From: Myxococcales bacterium
Lineage (GTDB): Bacteria; Myxococcota_A; Bradymonadia; UBA7976; UBA1532
Assembly: GCA_002731825.1 (NCBI GenBank)
Contig: PCCS01000012.1
Location: 95,701-159,700 of the forward strand
Direction of reading: 5' to 3'
DNA: 64,000 nt
This document shows positions 52,191-62,027 of this stretch, piece by piece; position 1 is the first letter of the stretch; every line of letters starts with the position of its first letter. The notes under the pieces were generated by a model. It did not search any database. It saw only the letters and a list, made by a program, of their open reading frames with translations, and was not told the DNA's origin. The position numbers and the translations under genes are program-made.

Positions 52191-55064
52191 TTAGGCGAAT
52201 TCGTCCATACTTGGGCATGTGCAAATGGGGTTTCTATCTCCAAACGCGTTGTCGACACGCGCTACGGGCGGCCAGTACTTGTGGTTGGCCAGCCAGGGAG
52301 CGGGCCAGGCGGCCTGCTGCCGTGAATAGGGTTTTGACCAGTCCGCTACGGCCAGCGCCTGCGCTGTATGAGGGGCATTGACCAATGGATTGTCACTCTG
52401 GTCTGCCTCCCCTGATTCTAGCGTCTTAATTTCGCCTCGAATCGAAATCAGTGCATGGCAGAATCGGTCTAATTCCTCTCTCGATTCGCTCTCAGTCGGT
52501 TCGATCATCAAGGTGCCAGCCACCGGAAAAGACATGGTTGGTGCGTGAAACCCATAATCCATCAAACGTTTGGCAATGTCGTCCACGCTGATACCGGCAG
52601 TTGTCTTAAAGTGCCGACAGTCAATGATAAATTCGTGGGCAACACGGCCGTTCGCGCCGGTGTAGAGAATGTCGAAGTGCTCCCGCAGTCGAGCCGCCAT
52701 ATAATTTGCATTTAGGATGGCGAATTCAGTGGCTTTCCTGAGCCCATCTTCGCCCATCATTGCGATGTAAGAGTAGGAGATGGGCAGTATAGACGGACTC
52801 CCGTAGGGGGCCGCTGAAATCGCCCCTGTTGCCATGGCGTCGCCTTCCTGGCCCGCCTTGTGCCCGGGCAAGAATGGGACGAGTGCATCTACGACGCCAA
52901 TGGGACCCATTCCGGGCCCACCCCCACCATGGGGAATGCAGAAGGTCTTGTGAAGATTGAGGTGGCATACATCTGGACCAAAGTCACCGGGCCGACAAAG
53001 ACCAACTTGCGCATTCATGTTTGCGCCGTCCATGTAGACCATACCCCCATTGTCGTGAATCACAGAACAAATATGCCTAATAGATTCTTCAAAAACGCCG
53101 TGGGTTGAGGGGTATGTCACCATCAGAGCAGCCAGTTGATCGGCGTACTGTTTGGCGCGTTCTTCTAAGTCGGCGACATCAATGTCTCCGCGTTCGTTGC
53201 ATTTAACAGCCACCACTTTCATCCCGGCCATGACAGCACTTGCGGGGTTGGTGCCATGAGCAGATGTTGGGATCAAGCACACATTCCTCGATTGATCACC
53301 CCGCGCTTGATGATAGGCTCTGATGACCAATAGACCGGCGTACTCTCCCTGTGATCCGGCGTTCGGCTGGAGAGAGACACCGGCAAATCCTGTGATCTCA
53401 GCAAGCCAGCCTTCGAGATTCGAAAATAGCTCTCTGTAACCCGCCCACTGCGACTTGGGCGCAAATGGATGAATTTGCCCAAATTCAGGCCATGTGACCG
53501 GGAGCATCTCAGTCGTCGCGTTTAGCTTCATGGTGCAGGATCCCAATGGGATCATCGATGTGGTTAAGCTCAGATCTTTTGCTTGTAATCGGTTGATATA
53601 GCGCAGCATTTCATGCTCTGCCTGATATCGATTGAACACGGGGTGGCTCAGGTAGTCGGTCGTTCTCGACACGCCTACAGACAACTCGATTGATGCATTG
53701 GCAGCAGCTGCCGCAACATCAACGTCTTTTCCATCCGTGTTCAAGGCGGCGACTATGGCGTCGACTTCTTCGAGTGTGGACCGTTCATCCAATGAGATTC
53801 CGACATGATCGGAGTCGATCAGACGTAGGTTAAAGCCGTTATCACAGGCTCGCTCGACACAGGCCTGCGCATGGTCAGTTCGAATACAGAGCGTATCGAA
53901 GTGGGCTGCTTGTCCGCTCTCGTATCCTATGGATGCCAAGGCCGTCTTGAGCGTGCTGGTCAGCCCTGTAATTCGTTGAGCGATGGCGCGGATGCCCTTG
54001 GGTCCGTGATAGACGGCATACATGCTTGCCATGATCGCGAGCAGAACTTGAGCTGTACAGATATTGCTGGTGGCTCGGTCTCGTCTAATATGTTGTTCAC
54101 GGGTTTGTAATGCCAGCCTGTAAGCCGGTCGATCATCGCTGTCTTTTGAGACGCCAATGATCCGTCCTGGCATCAGTCTCCGATGTTTATCATGGGTCGC
54201 AATAAATGCCGCATGCGGTCCGCCAAGACCCAGTGGGACCCCAAACCGCTGACTGTTCCCAATGGCAATATCGGCGCCCATTTCCCCGGGTGACTTCATT
54301 AAAGCCAAGGCCATCAGGTCCGTTGCGACAACGCTCAATGTGCCCGATGCCTTTGCTCTCGCAATGTGCTCAGTTGGGTCGACGATCTGACCCCGCGTAT
54401 CAGGGCATTGTACCAGAAGCCCAAAGTAGAGTTCATTGGAGAAGTCGGCCTCTTCGATACAACCGACCTCGACTGTGATGTCCAGGGGTTCAGCGCGTGT
54501 TTGAATGATTTCTATCGTTTGAGGATGACAGCTCTGATCGACGAAAAATACAGACCGTTTTCCGCGCGTGATCGCACGACACATGGCCATGGCTTCAGCA
54601 GCTGCGGTTCCTTCGTCTAGAAGTGACGAGTTCGACATAGGAAGACCCGTCAAGTCGGCAACCATCGTCTGGAAATTCAGTAAAGCTTCGAGACGGCCTT
54701 GTGAAATCTCAGCTTGATATGGCGTGTATTGTGTGTACCAGCCTGGGTTTTCCAGCACATTTCTTTGGACGACTGGCGGCGTTACGCAGTCGTAATAGCC
54801 CATGCCGATAAGAGACCGCATGACGGTGTTCTTCGCGGCGAGCGCTCTCATGTGCTCGATGACCTTTGTCTCGCTCATGGGGTCGGGTAAATTAAGCGGT
54901 GCATTGAGCCTGATCGCAGCCGGAATTGTCTCGTTTATGAGGTCTTCGATGCTTGAAACGCCGATGGTTTTCAGCATCGGCTCGACATCGGACAGGCGAG
55001 GGCCGAGATGACGATGGTCAAATCGGTCCGCGGCATTGAGCAGAGATTGCAGAGATTCAGTCAT
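52191..55064 (-). CDS. gcvP: Glycine dehydrogenase (decarboxylating), P-protein
   Basis: 957 residues from ATG 55064 (GGGAG site; the longer ATG at 55112 has none). PLP lysine in LNLHKTFCIPHGGGGPGMGP; other landmarks FDHRHLGPR, YTPYQAEISQGRLEALLNFQ and NAGSQGEYAGLLVI. It is the single-chain form; many related bacteria have split gcvPA/gcvPB. No gcvT or gcvH is near, nor a glycine riboswitch in the 123-bp upstream gap. Confidence 0.97.
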   Translation of the reverse strand: MTESLQSLLNAADRFDHRHLGPRLSDVEPMLKTIGVSSIEDLINETIPAAIRLNAPLNLPDPMSETKVIEHMRALAAKNTVMRSLIGMGYYDCVTPPVVQRNVLENPGWYTQYTPYQAEISQGRLEALLNFQTMVADLTGLPMSNSSLLDEGTAAAEAMAMCRAITRGKRSVFFVDQSCHPQTIEIIQTRAEPLDITVEVGCIEEADFSNELYFGLLVQCPDTRGQIVDPTEHIARAKASGTLSVVATDLMALALMKSPGEMGADIAIGNSQRFGVPLGLGGPHAAFIATHDKHRRLMPGRIIGVSKDSDDRPAYRLALQTREQHIRRDRATSNICTAQVLLAIMASMYAVYHGPKGIRAIAQRITGLTSTLKTALASIGYESGQAAHFDTLCIRTDHAQACVERACDNGFNLRLIDSDHVGISLDERSTLEEVDAIVAALNTDGKDVDVAAAAANASIELSVGVSRTTDYLSHPVFNRYQAEHEMLRYINRLQAKDLSLTTSMIPLGSCTMKLNATTEMLPVTWPEFGQIHPFAPKSQWAGYRELFSNLEGWLAEITGFAGVSLQPNAGSQGEYAGLLVIRAYHQARGDQSRNVCLIPTSAHGTNPASAVMAGMKVVAVKCNERGDIDVADLEERAKQYADQLAALMVTYPSTHGVFEESIRHICSVIHDNGGMVYMDGANMNAQVGLCRPGDFGPDVCHLNLHKTFCIPHGGGGPGMGPIGVVDALVPFLPGHKAGQEGDAMATGAISAAPYGSPSILPISYSYIAMMGEDGLRKATEFAILNANYMAARLREHFDILYTGANGRVAHEFIIDCRHFKTTAGISVDDIAKRLMDYGFHAPTMSFPVAGTLMIEPTESESREELDRFCHALISIRGEIKTLESGEADQSDNPLVNAPHTAQALAVADWSKPYSRQQAAWPAPWLANHKYWPPVARVDNAFGDRNPICTCPSMDEFA

Positions 55065-55187
55065 TCTAGCACTCCCAACACAGGTTGAATTGCGGGCGGA
55101 CAATAAACGCAAATGAGTCCAATGACTAGCGCTATTCGTTATGTTTTTAAGAGGGCTTTTGTTTGGTTTGTGTTACCGCTGTTGCGG

Positions 55188-56675
55188 TTAAAATGCTGGA
55201 ACGGGTGCTGTCGTCAGGATAGCTCGGAGATCTTCATCATTAAACCGGAGTCCAAAACCGATGAAAACGTCTCTTAATTCATCGTTCCAGACCTCGTCTA
55301 TGCCGGCGGTGAGATAAATATGGCTGAAGAAATTATACGTACCCCAAATGCGCATCCGAGGATTCACATTGGCATCGAAGGCGAACAGATCGGCAGACAC
55401 TTCCAATGCATCGTTGAGAAGATGGGTATCAACGCCTAAGCCGCCCGTGTTTTCGATGATGCCGATCCGACCCGTCGCCAGCCAAAACCGTTTTGCAAAC
55501 TGGAGGGACAGTCTGAATCGGTCTTCCGTGAGCGTCTCGGACTCTCGAATCACCGGGTCGAGTTCAGAATTACTGGTGTTGGTCACTGTCTCCCGATACC
55601 GAGTCAGTCCCCTTGGATCGTCGATGAGCGAAAGCGTGTAGTACTTGTCAGGCCGCGGCTGCAGCCTGACTTCCAAAGCATTTCTGACCGTACCTCTATT
55701 GGTATAGATGTCACTGCGCATGCCAACAACGGTCTGTAAACGCGTGATCTGTTTTACAAAAGTGCCCGATTCCTCCATCAAGGTATTCATGTTCTTTGCC
55801 AATTGGCCGTCGTTGATCAGCTGGCTTAATGTCCCGTCACCGGTGTCGATCTTTTTTGCGATTGATTTTGTGTGGACTAAAGTGCCGTCCAATTTGTCTA
55901 AGGCGACTTGCAAGCGGCCCACAGCCCCCTTAATGCCTTCGAAGCCACTTTGAACATTTTGGGTATTGTCGCCGATTATATTTTTCACGTTGCGCACGAT
56001 CTTATGGACATCGGCTAAGATTCGACGCGTTGCAGTCGAAAAGTTACCGGTAAAGATCTTCGCACCTTTGGTGACTTCGATGACGTTGTCGACCACCACA
56101 TCAAACTTACCCGCGTTGCGTCCAATGGCGTCTTTGATATCGACAGAGACCTGTTCAAAACTCTCAAGAATCCGAATCAATCGGCGCTGGCCTTCTTTCC
56201 CTCCGACAACATTTTTTAAACTCTCCGTGATCTCGATGATGTTTTTCGAAATGCCTTTCAGATCGTTCATGAGCTCCGCGGGTGCGGTATCGTAGTCGAC
56301 ATGCTTGATCTCGCCGCCATCGGTCAAGGGCTCACCGAGATAGCCAGGTGTCAGTTGTAGAAAATACTCGCCCAGTAGGCTGGCCTGTCGTTTCGCGATG
56401 CGCGCATCGGTCTTGAGCTGTGTCGTCAACGTCAACCACACCTTCGCTTTGGTCCCCGCCAACTCGATCTTCTTGATCTGACCAACGTTAATGCCGGCGA
56501 TGGTCACACGTGACTTTTCAGCGAGCCCACCGACATCATCGAAAATGGCGAAGACGTCGTAGCCCAGCTGTGAATCCCCCACGCCTTCTCTCACTTGGCC
56601 GAACATCCAAACGAATGAAACCAGCGAGACGATGACCAAGAGGCCCACTTTGAATGGTGTGATGATATCCTTCAT
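55188..56675 (-). CDS. mlaD: MCE/MlaD-family protein with helical tether and C-terminal barrel-like domain
   Basis: 495 residues. Membrane anchor at 9-26 (VGLLVIVSLVSFVWMFG), MCE domain ~35-115 (FAIFDDVGGLAEKSRVTIAG, VNVGQIKKIEL-like, ARIAKRQASLLGEYFLQLTP), then ~200 residues of heptad-like helix. The last ~165 residues alternate polar and hydrophobic positions as in outer-membrane strands (FRLSLQFAKRFWLATGRIGI; MRIWGTYNFFSHIYLTAGID; VFIGFGLRF) and the protein ends in Phe. A fusion of MCE domain, coiled helix and barrel is known for MlaD of Veillonella. E. coli MlaD is only 183 residues. It follows mlaE by 10 bp. Confidence 0.88.
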   Translation of the reverse strand: MKDIITPFKVGLLVIVSLVSFVWMFGQVREGVGDSQLGYDVFAIFDDVGGLAEKSRVTIAGINVGQIKKIELAGTKAKVWLTLTTQLKTDARIAKRQASLLGEYFLQLTPGYLGEPLTDGGEIKHVDYDTAPAELMNDLKGISKNIIEITESLKNVVGGKEGQRRLIRILESFEQVSVDIKDAIGRNAGKFDVVVDNVIEVTKGAKIFTGNFSTATRRILADVHKIVRNVKNIIGDNTQNVQSGFEGIKGAVGRLQVALDKLDGTLVHTKSIAKKIDTGDGTLSQLINDGQLAKNMNTLMEESGTFVKQITRLQTVVGMRSDIYTNRGTVRNALEVRLQPRPDKYYTLSLIDDPRGLTRYRETVTNTSNSELDPVIRESETLTEDRFRLSLQFAKRFWLATGRIGIIENTGGLGVDTHLLNDALEVSADLFAFDANVNPRMRIWGTYNFFSHIYLTAGIDEVWNDELRDVFIGFGLRFNDEDLRAILTTAPVPAF

Positions 56676-56685
56676 GACATGGACC

Positions 56686-57459
56686 TTACTGAAACATCAT
56701 CGCGGTGAGAAAATAATCGGCCACTAAAATGAGAACACTCGACAAAACCACTGATTGGGTCGTCGCGAGTCCAACACCCCGTGCGCCACCGGATGCATAA
56801 AAACCTTTGTAGCAGCCGACCATAGTCAAAATACCGCCGAACGCGCAGGCTTTGACGAGTCCATTAATGAGATCTTTTGGATCGACGAACCACTGAACCT
56901 TACTGATGAAGATGCCCGGGTCGATGTTGAGTAGAACGACACCGACGAAATAACAGCCCCCCATGCCGACCAATGTAAAAAGAACGCTCAGCAAAGGCAC
57001 CATGACGAGCCCTGCGATGACGCGTGGCACGATGAGATATTGAACGGGGTTGACGGCCATTGTGTACAGTGCATCGATTTGCTCTGTGACCCTCATCGTA
57101 CCGAGTTCCGTAGCGATACCGCTGCCCGCTCGACCCGTGACCATCAGGCCCGTCAGCACAGGAGATAATTCTCGTGCCAGCGAGATGCCCACCGTCGGCC
57201 CCACCAAACTTTCTGCATTAAACATCCGAAAGGCACCGGCCCCCTGCAGCGCGAAGACGGCGCCGGTAAAAAGGCCCGTTAAAAGGACGATAAAGATGCT
57301 GCCAACGCCGACGAATTCCATCGCATTGAACAATTGCTTGATTCGGTAGGGGGGTCTGAAAGTCCACGATAAGGTCTCAGCGCAGAGCATTGCCGCTCGG
57401 CCTGTTCCTTCCGTACCTTGAATGACCCAGCGGCCAATTGACTCTGTAAACCCGCGCAC
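56686..57459 (-). CDS. mlaE: MlaE-family ABC transporter permease
   Basis: 257 residues from GTG 57459. Five or more membrane segments; family stretches MEFVGVGSIFIVLLTGLFTG, AREVLSPVL-like SLARELSPVLTGLMVTGRAG and GTMRVTEQIDALYTMAVNP. It is the inner-membrane permease for retrograde or anterograde phospholipid transport with an MlaF ATPase, which is not in the window. It precedes mlaD. Confidence 0.95.
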   Translation of the reverse strand: MRGFTESIGRWVIQGTEGTGRAAMLCAETLSWTFRPPYRIKQLFNAMEFVGVGSIFIVLLTGLFTGAVFALQGAGAFRMFNAESLVGPTVGISLARELSPVLTGLMVTGRAGSGIATELGTMRVTEQIDALYTMAVNPVQYLIVPRVIAGLVMVPLLSVLFTLVGMGGCYFVGVVLLNIDPGIFISKVQWFVDPKDLINGLVKACAFGGILTMVGCYKGFYASGGARGVGLATTQSVVLSSVLILVADYFLTAMMFQ

Positions 57460-57495
57460 TCGTTTTAACTCTTTCGTGTATTACATTTTAACACT

Positions 57496-57515
57496 ATGTA
57501 AGATTATGCTTACAT
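57496..57515. promoter_or_regulatory. Palindrome ATGTAAG-N6-CTTACAT between mlaE and trkA
   Basis: Perfect 7+7 inverted repeat, 36 bp from the mlaE start and 84 bp from trkA, in an AT-rich divergent promoter region. Similar to 11251-11266 upstream of tolQ. Candidate shared operator. Confidence 0.45.
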
Positions 57516-57598
57516 TTTTCGATGCGTCAATTTCGCGGAAATCTTTCTCTCCGTTTATACTGACGATGGCATTGAGTGCCGATGGAGATTAATCGCGT

Positions 57599-58966
57599 AT
57601 GAAGACCTTGATCATTGGTGGCGGTGTGGTTGGCTATAACATCGCTTCACGATTGGTAGAAGAAGGTCACGATGTGACTGTCGTTGATGACGACCCGCAG
57701 GCACTTGAGCGAATTGACAGTCACCTTGATGTCAGCATTATCCGGGGTTTCGGATCACGCCCAGATGTCCTTGCTCAAGCCGATGTGAAAGCGGTGGAGA
57801 TGATCGTCGCTGTGACCAACTCAGACGAGGTCAACATGGTGGCCTGTATGAATGCAGGCTTAATGAGTCAGACCCCCGTTGTAAAGGTCGCTCGCGTGCG
57901 CGACCCAAGTTACACCGACGATCAATTCTTAGAGGATGAGACGTACGGCATAGACTTGATGCTCAATCCAGAGCAAGTGACAGCCGATCGGATCCTGAAC
58001 TTGCTTCGTTATCCCGGAATCACTGACGTATCTGATTTTGCAGATGGTCAGGTTAAATTAATTGGGATTCGGATTACGCCGACATCTCCATTCTCGGGTT
58101 TACGATTAATGGAGCTTCGTGAGCGCTTTCCCGACGCCGGTTTTATTGTCGGGGCCGTCGTGCGCTCGGGAGACGTTCTCATTCCGAGGGGTGAAACCGT
58201 CATTTTACCGGGCGATGAAGTGTATCTGGTGACCGCCATAGAAGATGTCGATGAGGCACTTGGCTCAGCGGGACTGGTCACAAACCCCGTACGCCGGGTG
58301 ATGATCCTCGGCGGCGGCCGTATTGCTGAATTTCTGGCTTTGGGCCTTGAAGCACGGGGGATTAAGCCAAAAATCATCGAACCAAATCGGGACCGGGCTG
58401 TGGCATTGGCCGACCGTCTACCCGATACAACAGTGATTCACGGCAGTCCGACAGATGCTGACCTCTTGATGGAGGAGAATGCCGGTGAAATGCAGGCCGT
58501 CGTCATTTGTTCGGCCAGTGAAGAAACCAATCTGATGGCGGCTCTATTGGCACATCAGATGGGGCCGAGCCGGATCATTGCCATCACCAACGTTGTTGAA
58601 TATCGGTCCCTCATCAAGACCGTGGGCATCGATGCTTGCTTATCTCCGCGATTGATCGCGGTCAGTTCCATTCTTCGCTTCATTCGAAAAGGTCGAGTTG
58701 TCGCCGTCCAAGCGCTTGGCGATGGTGATGCGGCCGAGGTCCTTGAGTTTGAAGCTCAATTGTCCAGCGAGGCAGTGGGTCGCGAACTGCGAGAATTGCG
58801 AGTCCCTAGAGGTGCTTTAATCGCCGCCATCGTGCGCAACGAAACGGTGTTGATACCCCGTGGCGCCACTGTCATCGAAGAAGCGGACCATATTGTTGTC
58901 CTGGCACAGAAAGAGGCCGTCGGATCCATCTCTCAGCTCCTGCGTTCACAGGAGGCGGGTGCTTAA
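57599..58966 (+). CDS. trkA: Trk potassium uptake regulatory subunit TrkA
   Basis: 455 residues with two RCK/TrkA-N nucleotide-binding halves: IIGGGVVGYNIASRLVEEGH with VVDDD, and ILGGGRIAEFLALGLEARG. Each is followed by a TrkA-C domain (GLRLMELRERFPDAGFIVGA and VGRELRELRVPRGALIAAIV). It binds NAD(H)/ATP and gates TrkH. The trkH start follows directly at the stop. Confidence 0.96.
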   Translation: MKTLIIGGGVVGYNIASRLVEEGHDVTVVDDDPQALERIDSHLDVSIIRGFGSRPDVLAQADVKAVEMIVAVTNSDEVNMVACMNAGLMSQTPVVKVARVRDPSYTDDQFLEDETYGIDLMLNPEQVTADRILNLLRYPGITDVSDFADGQVKLIGIRITPTSPFSGLRLMELRERFPDAGFIVGAVVRSGDVLIPRGETVILPGDEVYLVTAIEDVDEALGSAGLVTNPVRRVMILGGGRIAEFLALGLEARGIKPKIIEPNRDRAVALADRLPDTTVIHGSPTDADLLMEENAGEMQAVVICSASEETNLMAALLAHQMGPSRIIAITNVVEYRSLIKTVGIDACLSPRLIAVSSILRFIRKGRVVAVQALGDGDAAEVLEFEAQLSSEAVGRELRELRVPRGALIAAIVRNETVLIPRGATVIEEADHIVVLAQKEAVGSISQLLRSQEAGA

Positions 58967-60538
58967 ATGTCATCCCCTCATGCATATTGGCGCCAGCGTC
59001 TGAGCCTGATTTTGAATTTGCTCGGTGCGATGACGATGGCGCTGGGCGTGGCCATGGTGCCATCGTTGCTCTATAGCTATATTGACCATTCGCCCGATAT
59101 GCCCTCATTCATGGCGTCGATCGCCTTGAGTCTTGTCGGTGGTGGCCTTTTGTTTCTGACCACAAAGCGCACAGCCAAGACCTCTCATGTCGGTCACCGC
59201 GAGGGGTTTCTGATCGTTGGACTGGGTTGGCTTTGTGCGGGCCTGGTGGGGGCTCTGCCGTTTTATCTCTATCCGCACCTCGCTGAGTTGAGCTATTGTC
59301 TTGAATCGGACGCGTCCATGGTTGGTGCTGGATTTTGCAGTTTCACAAACGCTGCATTCGAGTCGATTTCTGGCTTCACAACAACCGGTGCGACGATCAT
59401 TACCGATGGCCTTTGGGGCTCTCCTGGTTTTACCCCCGATGGCCGGGTTGGCTTGCCGCGCGGCATTTTACTATGGCGGGCTATGACCCAATTCTTGGGT
59501 GGCATGGGGCTCATTGTTTTAGGCGTCGCTGTCTTGCCACTCTTGGGCATCGGTGGCATGCAATTGTTCAAGGCCGAAGTCCCCGGCCCACAAGCCGATA
59601 AAATTGCCCCACGTATCGGTCAGACGGCAAAATTATTATGGCGCATCTATCTTGGACTCTCCCTCGTCTGTCTACTCCTCTTACTTTTGGGCGGACTGAG
59701 TTTCTACGAGGCGCTCACCCACACATTTACGACCATGGCCACCGGTGGTTTTAGTACGCGGGCGACCAGTATCGCGAGCTTTGACAGTGCGTACATCGAA
59801 TGGGTCATCATTCTATTCATGTTCATCGGTGGCACCAATTTCGCGCTTCATTTCTTCGCCCTGACGGGCCGATTCAAAATTTATGGAAAAGACGCCGAAT
59901 GGCGTGCCTTCGTGGGGATTATTATCTTGGCGACAACGCTGGTCTTTTTTGGTGCTGCAGTCGATGATGGCACGGCATCAGCCTCACCAGGCATTCGGAC
60001 GAGTCTATTTCAAGTGCTGTCCATCATCACGACGACAGGCTTTGCCAGCACGAACTTTGAGTTGTGGGGTGACCTCGCTGTCATGACATTAATCGGGCTG
60101 ATGTTCGTGGGTGGAATGGCGGGGTCTACGTCCGGAGGATTTAAGGTCGTTCGCCATTTATTGATCTTTCGAACATGGACAAGAGACCTATTTTTTCTGA
60201 TTCATCCAGGTGGAATCAGACCCATTCGGCTGGGCGCCCGAATCGTACCGCAAGATGTCATACGAGCCGTCGCCGCGTTTGCGGGCGCTTATTTTACCCT
60301 CTTTGTTCTCGGGGCAGCTTTTTTCTGTGTAGACGGGCAAGACTTGATGACCGCATTCACCTGCAGTGCCGCGACCTTGGGCAATGTGGGTCCCGGGTTT
60401 GGTGCCATTGGACCCTATGACAACTTTGCTGGGTTGAGCGACCTGTCCAAATGGGTCTCCTGTTTATTTATGCTGCTGGGCCGTCTCGAACTATTTACTT
60501 TGCTGGTTTTATTGAGTCCGACTTTTTGGCGCCGCTGA
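58967..60538 (+). CDS. trkH: Trk potassium transporter TrkH
   Basis: 523 residues, about ten membrane segments with four pore loops, each with the selectivity glycine: ISGFTTTGATI, MATGGFSTR, ITTTGFAST and SAATLGNVGPGFGAIG. It moves K+ into the cytoplasm with TrkA. The 3' end overlaps the convergent lipoprotein gene by 30 bp. Confidence 0.96.
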   Translation: MSSPHAYWRQRLSLILNLLGAMTMALGVAMVPSLLYSYIDHSPDMPSFMASIALSLVGGGLLFLTTKRTAKTSHVGHREGFLIVGLGWLCAGLVGALPFYLYPHLAELSYCLESDASMVGAGFCSFTNAAFESISGFTTTGATIITDGLWGSPGFTPDGRVGLPRGILLWRAMTQFLGGMGLIVLGVAVLPLLGIGGMQLFKAEVPGPQADKIAPRIGQTAKLLWRIYLGLSLVCLLLLLLGGLSFYEALTHTFTTMATGGFSTRATSIASFDSAYIEWVIILFMFIGGTNFALHFFALTGRFKIYGKDAEWRAFVGIIILATTLVFFGAAVDDGTASASPGIRTSLFQVLSIITTTGFASTNFELWGDLAVMTLIGLMFVGGMAGSTSGGFKVVRHLLIFRTWTRDLFFLIHPGGIRPIRLGARIVPQDVIRAVAAFAGAYFTLFVLGAAFFCVDGQDLMTAFTCSAATLGNVGPGFGAIGPYDNFAGLSDLSKWVSCLFMLLGRLELFTLLVLLSPTFWRR

Positions 60539-61459
60539 CCTGCCGTTGACCGGGAGCCTCACACAATTTAACTCGTATGACGTTGCATCGCGTTTACATG
60601 ACGTCAAAGTGAGGCCATCGAAGTCATCGCCGACGGTCTTGAAAGCACCGTTTCGATGGGTGTCGATGGCAGCCTGAAAGCGCGGGAAGTGTTGACGGGC
60701 TTTCTCTGCTGGAATCCCGTAGACCTCTAAATCAGGATGGCCAAACTTGGCAAATCCGCGGGTGAAAAAAGTCACGCCATCCGCGGAACGCTCGATGCCT
60801 GGTGTCACCTGATCAGCCAGTTGAGTGTCTCGCTTAACCCAATCGCTGTAGGTTGTCTCCGTGTAAACTCGTCTTGTTGAAAAATCCACAATCGCCTGAT
60901 TGGACCCTTCGGCCAATGATTCGACAAACCTCAGCGTGAATCGAATCTGCCCATGTTGCCGTATCGGTGACCCGGCAAAGCGTACAAAAACCACCTGTGT
61001 TGCAGACATGAGTCGCTCTTTAGCATCACCGGCTTGACTTGCCAGAGAAGCGAGATCAAAAGGCAGTGATGCGTCAATGGGCGTCGATACAACCGACACC
61101 TCTGTCACCTGTGGAATAGGTTTTCCCTGAGCTTTATACCGAGCGCTAAATTGGCCAAGCCGTCGCTTGAGAGCGTCTTCGTCGTCGAGCTCTGACCCGC
61201 CAAATAGGGCAATGGTGACCAAGGCTTTTCGTTGTTGAGCGACCCCTTTCGCTTCGATTAACTTCGTCAGTGACGGGACCGGACTTGGTTTTTTAACTTG
61301 GGATTGGGCGCGAGTCGATGTGCCGCCGCATCCGGCTAAAAAGAGCGCCATACCGGCCATGACCCATGTTGAGCGTTGCGTAAATGAATGTCTCAGCCAA
61401 TGGCTTGGATTTGACTGTTGAGTTCCAGACGTGGTCATCATTATCCTGCTGCCCCTCAT
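60509..61459 (-). CDS. Hypothetical lipoprotein
   Basis: 316 residues. Long leader and lipobox FLAGC|GGTS near residue 44; the true start may be the in-frame ATG giving MMTTSG or an internal ATG before MAGMALFLAGC. The mature protein has a strand-rich core (ALVTIALFGGSELDDEDALK, VFVRFAGSPIRQHGQIRFTL) and two late cysteines (TSCKRD, ELNCVRL). Not recognised. The annotated ATG overlaps the rnhA stop by 4 bp. Confidence 0.72.
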   Translation of the reverse strand: MRGSRIMMTTSGTQQSNPSHWLRHSFTQRSTWVMAGMALFLAGCGGTSTRAQSQVKKPSPVPSLTKLIEAKGVAQQRKALVTIALFGGSELDDEDALKRRLGQFSARYKAQGKPIPQVTEVSVVSTPIDASLPFDLASLASQAGDAKERLMSATQVVFVRFAGSPIRQHGQIRFTLRFVESLAEGSNQAIVDFSTRRVYTETTYSDWVKRDTQLADQVTPGIERSADGVTFFTRGFAKFGHPDLEVYGIPAEKARQHFPRFQAAIDTHRNGAFKTVGDDFDGLTLTSCKRDATSYELNCVRLPVNGRSAAPKSRTQ

Positions 61460-61887
61460 GTTGGAATTCCAGACCGTGCCAGCTCATCAGCCCGTTCATT
61501 CATTTCATTACCTGCATGGCCTTTGACCCAGGTCCATTTGACGGTCAGTTGCCCGCAGAGCGTATCCAGACGCCTCCAAAGGTCCTCATTTTTAACCGGG
61601 CTGCCTGACTTTGTCTGCCACCCATTTTTCTTCCAGTTCTTAGACCATTCGGTAATGCCTTTAATCACATATTGGCTATCGGTCCGTAAGTGGACGGGAA
61701 CGGCCCTGTGCACAGATGCTAATGCCTGTATAGCGGCCATCAGCTCCATGCGATTGTTGGTGGTCTCAAGCTCCCCACCGCTGAGTGTTTTCTCATAGTC
61801 TCGCCATTGTAGAACGACACCCCAACCACCAGGCCCTGGATTTCCAGAACAGGCACCATCGGTCCATGCATTCAGTTCGTCAGTCAT
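61456..61887 (-). CDS. rnhA: Ribonuclease HI
   Basis: 143 residues with the DEDD carboxylates in AWTDGACSGNPGPGGWG, NNRMELMAAIQAL, RTDSQYVIKG and HAGNEMNERADELAR. It removes RNA from RNA-DNA hybrids. Near-standard length (E. coli 155). Confidence 0.97.
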   Translation of the reverse strand: MTDELNAWTDGACSGNPGPGGWGVVLQWRDYEKTLSGGELETTNNRMELMAAIQALASVHRAVPVHLRTDSQYVIKGITEWSKNWKKNGWQTKSGSPVKNEDLWRRLDTLCGQLTVKWTWVKGHAGNEMNERADELARSGIPT

Positions 61888-62027
61888 ACTAAAGCCTCCA
61901 AGAGTCTACGAAAACGGCGTCAATTATTGGATCAACCCGCTACGACCTGACAACAATACACAAAACATGGCACTATTGAAGTCCGCTGAGTGGATTCGAA
62001 ACTCACAGGCGGTGATTGGGGATGTTT

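Noticed and set aside
55174..55187. ACCGC/GCGGT hairpin after mlaD as a terminator
   Set aside because: Only five base pairs and no T-run on the minus strand.
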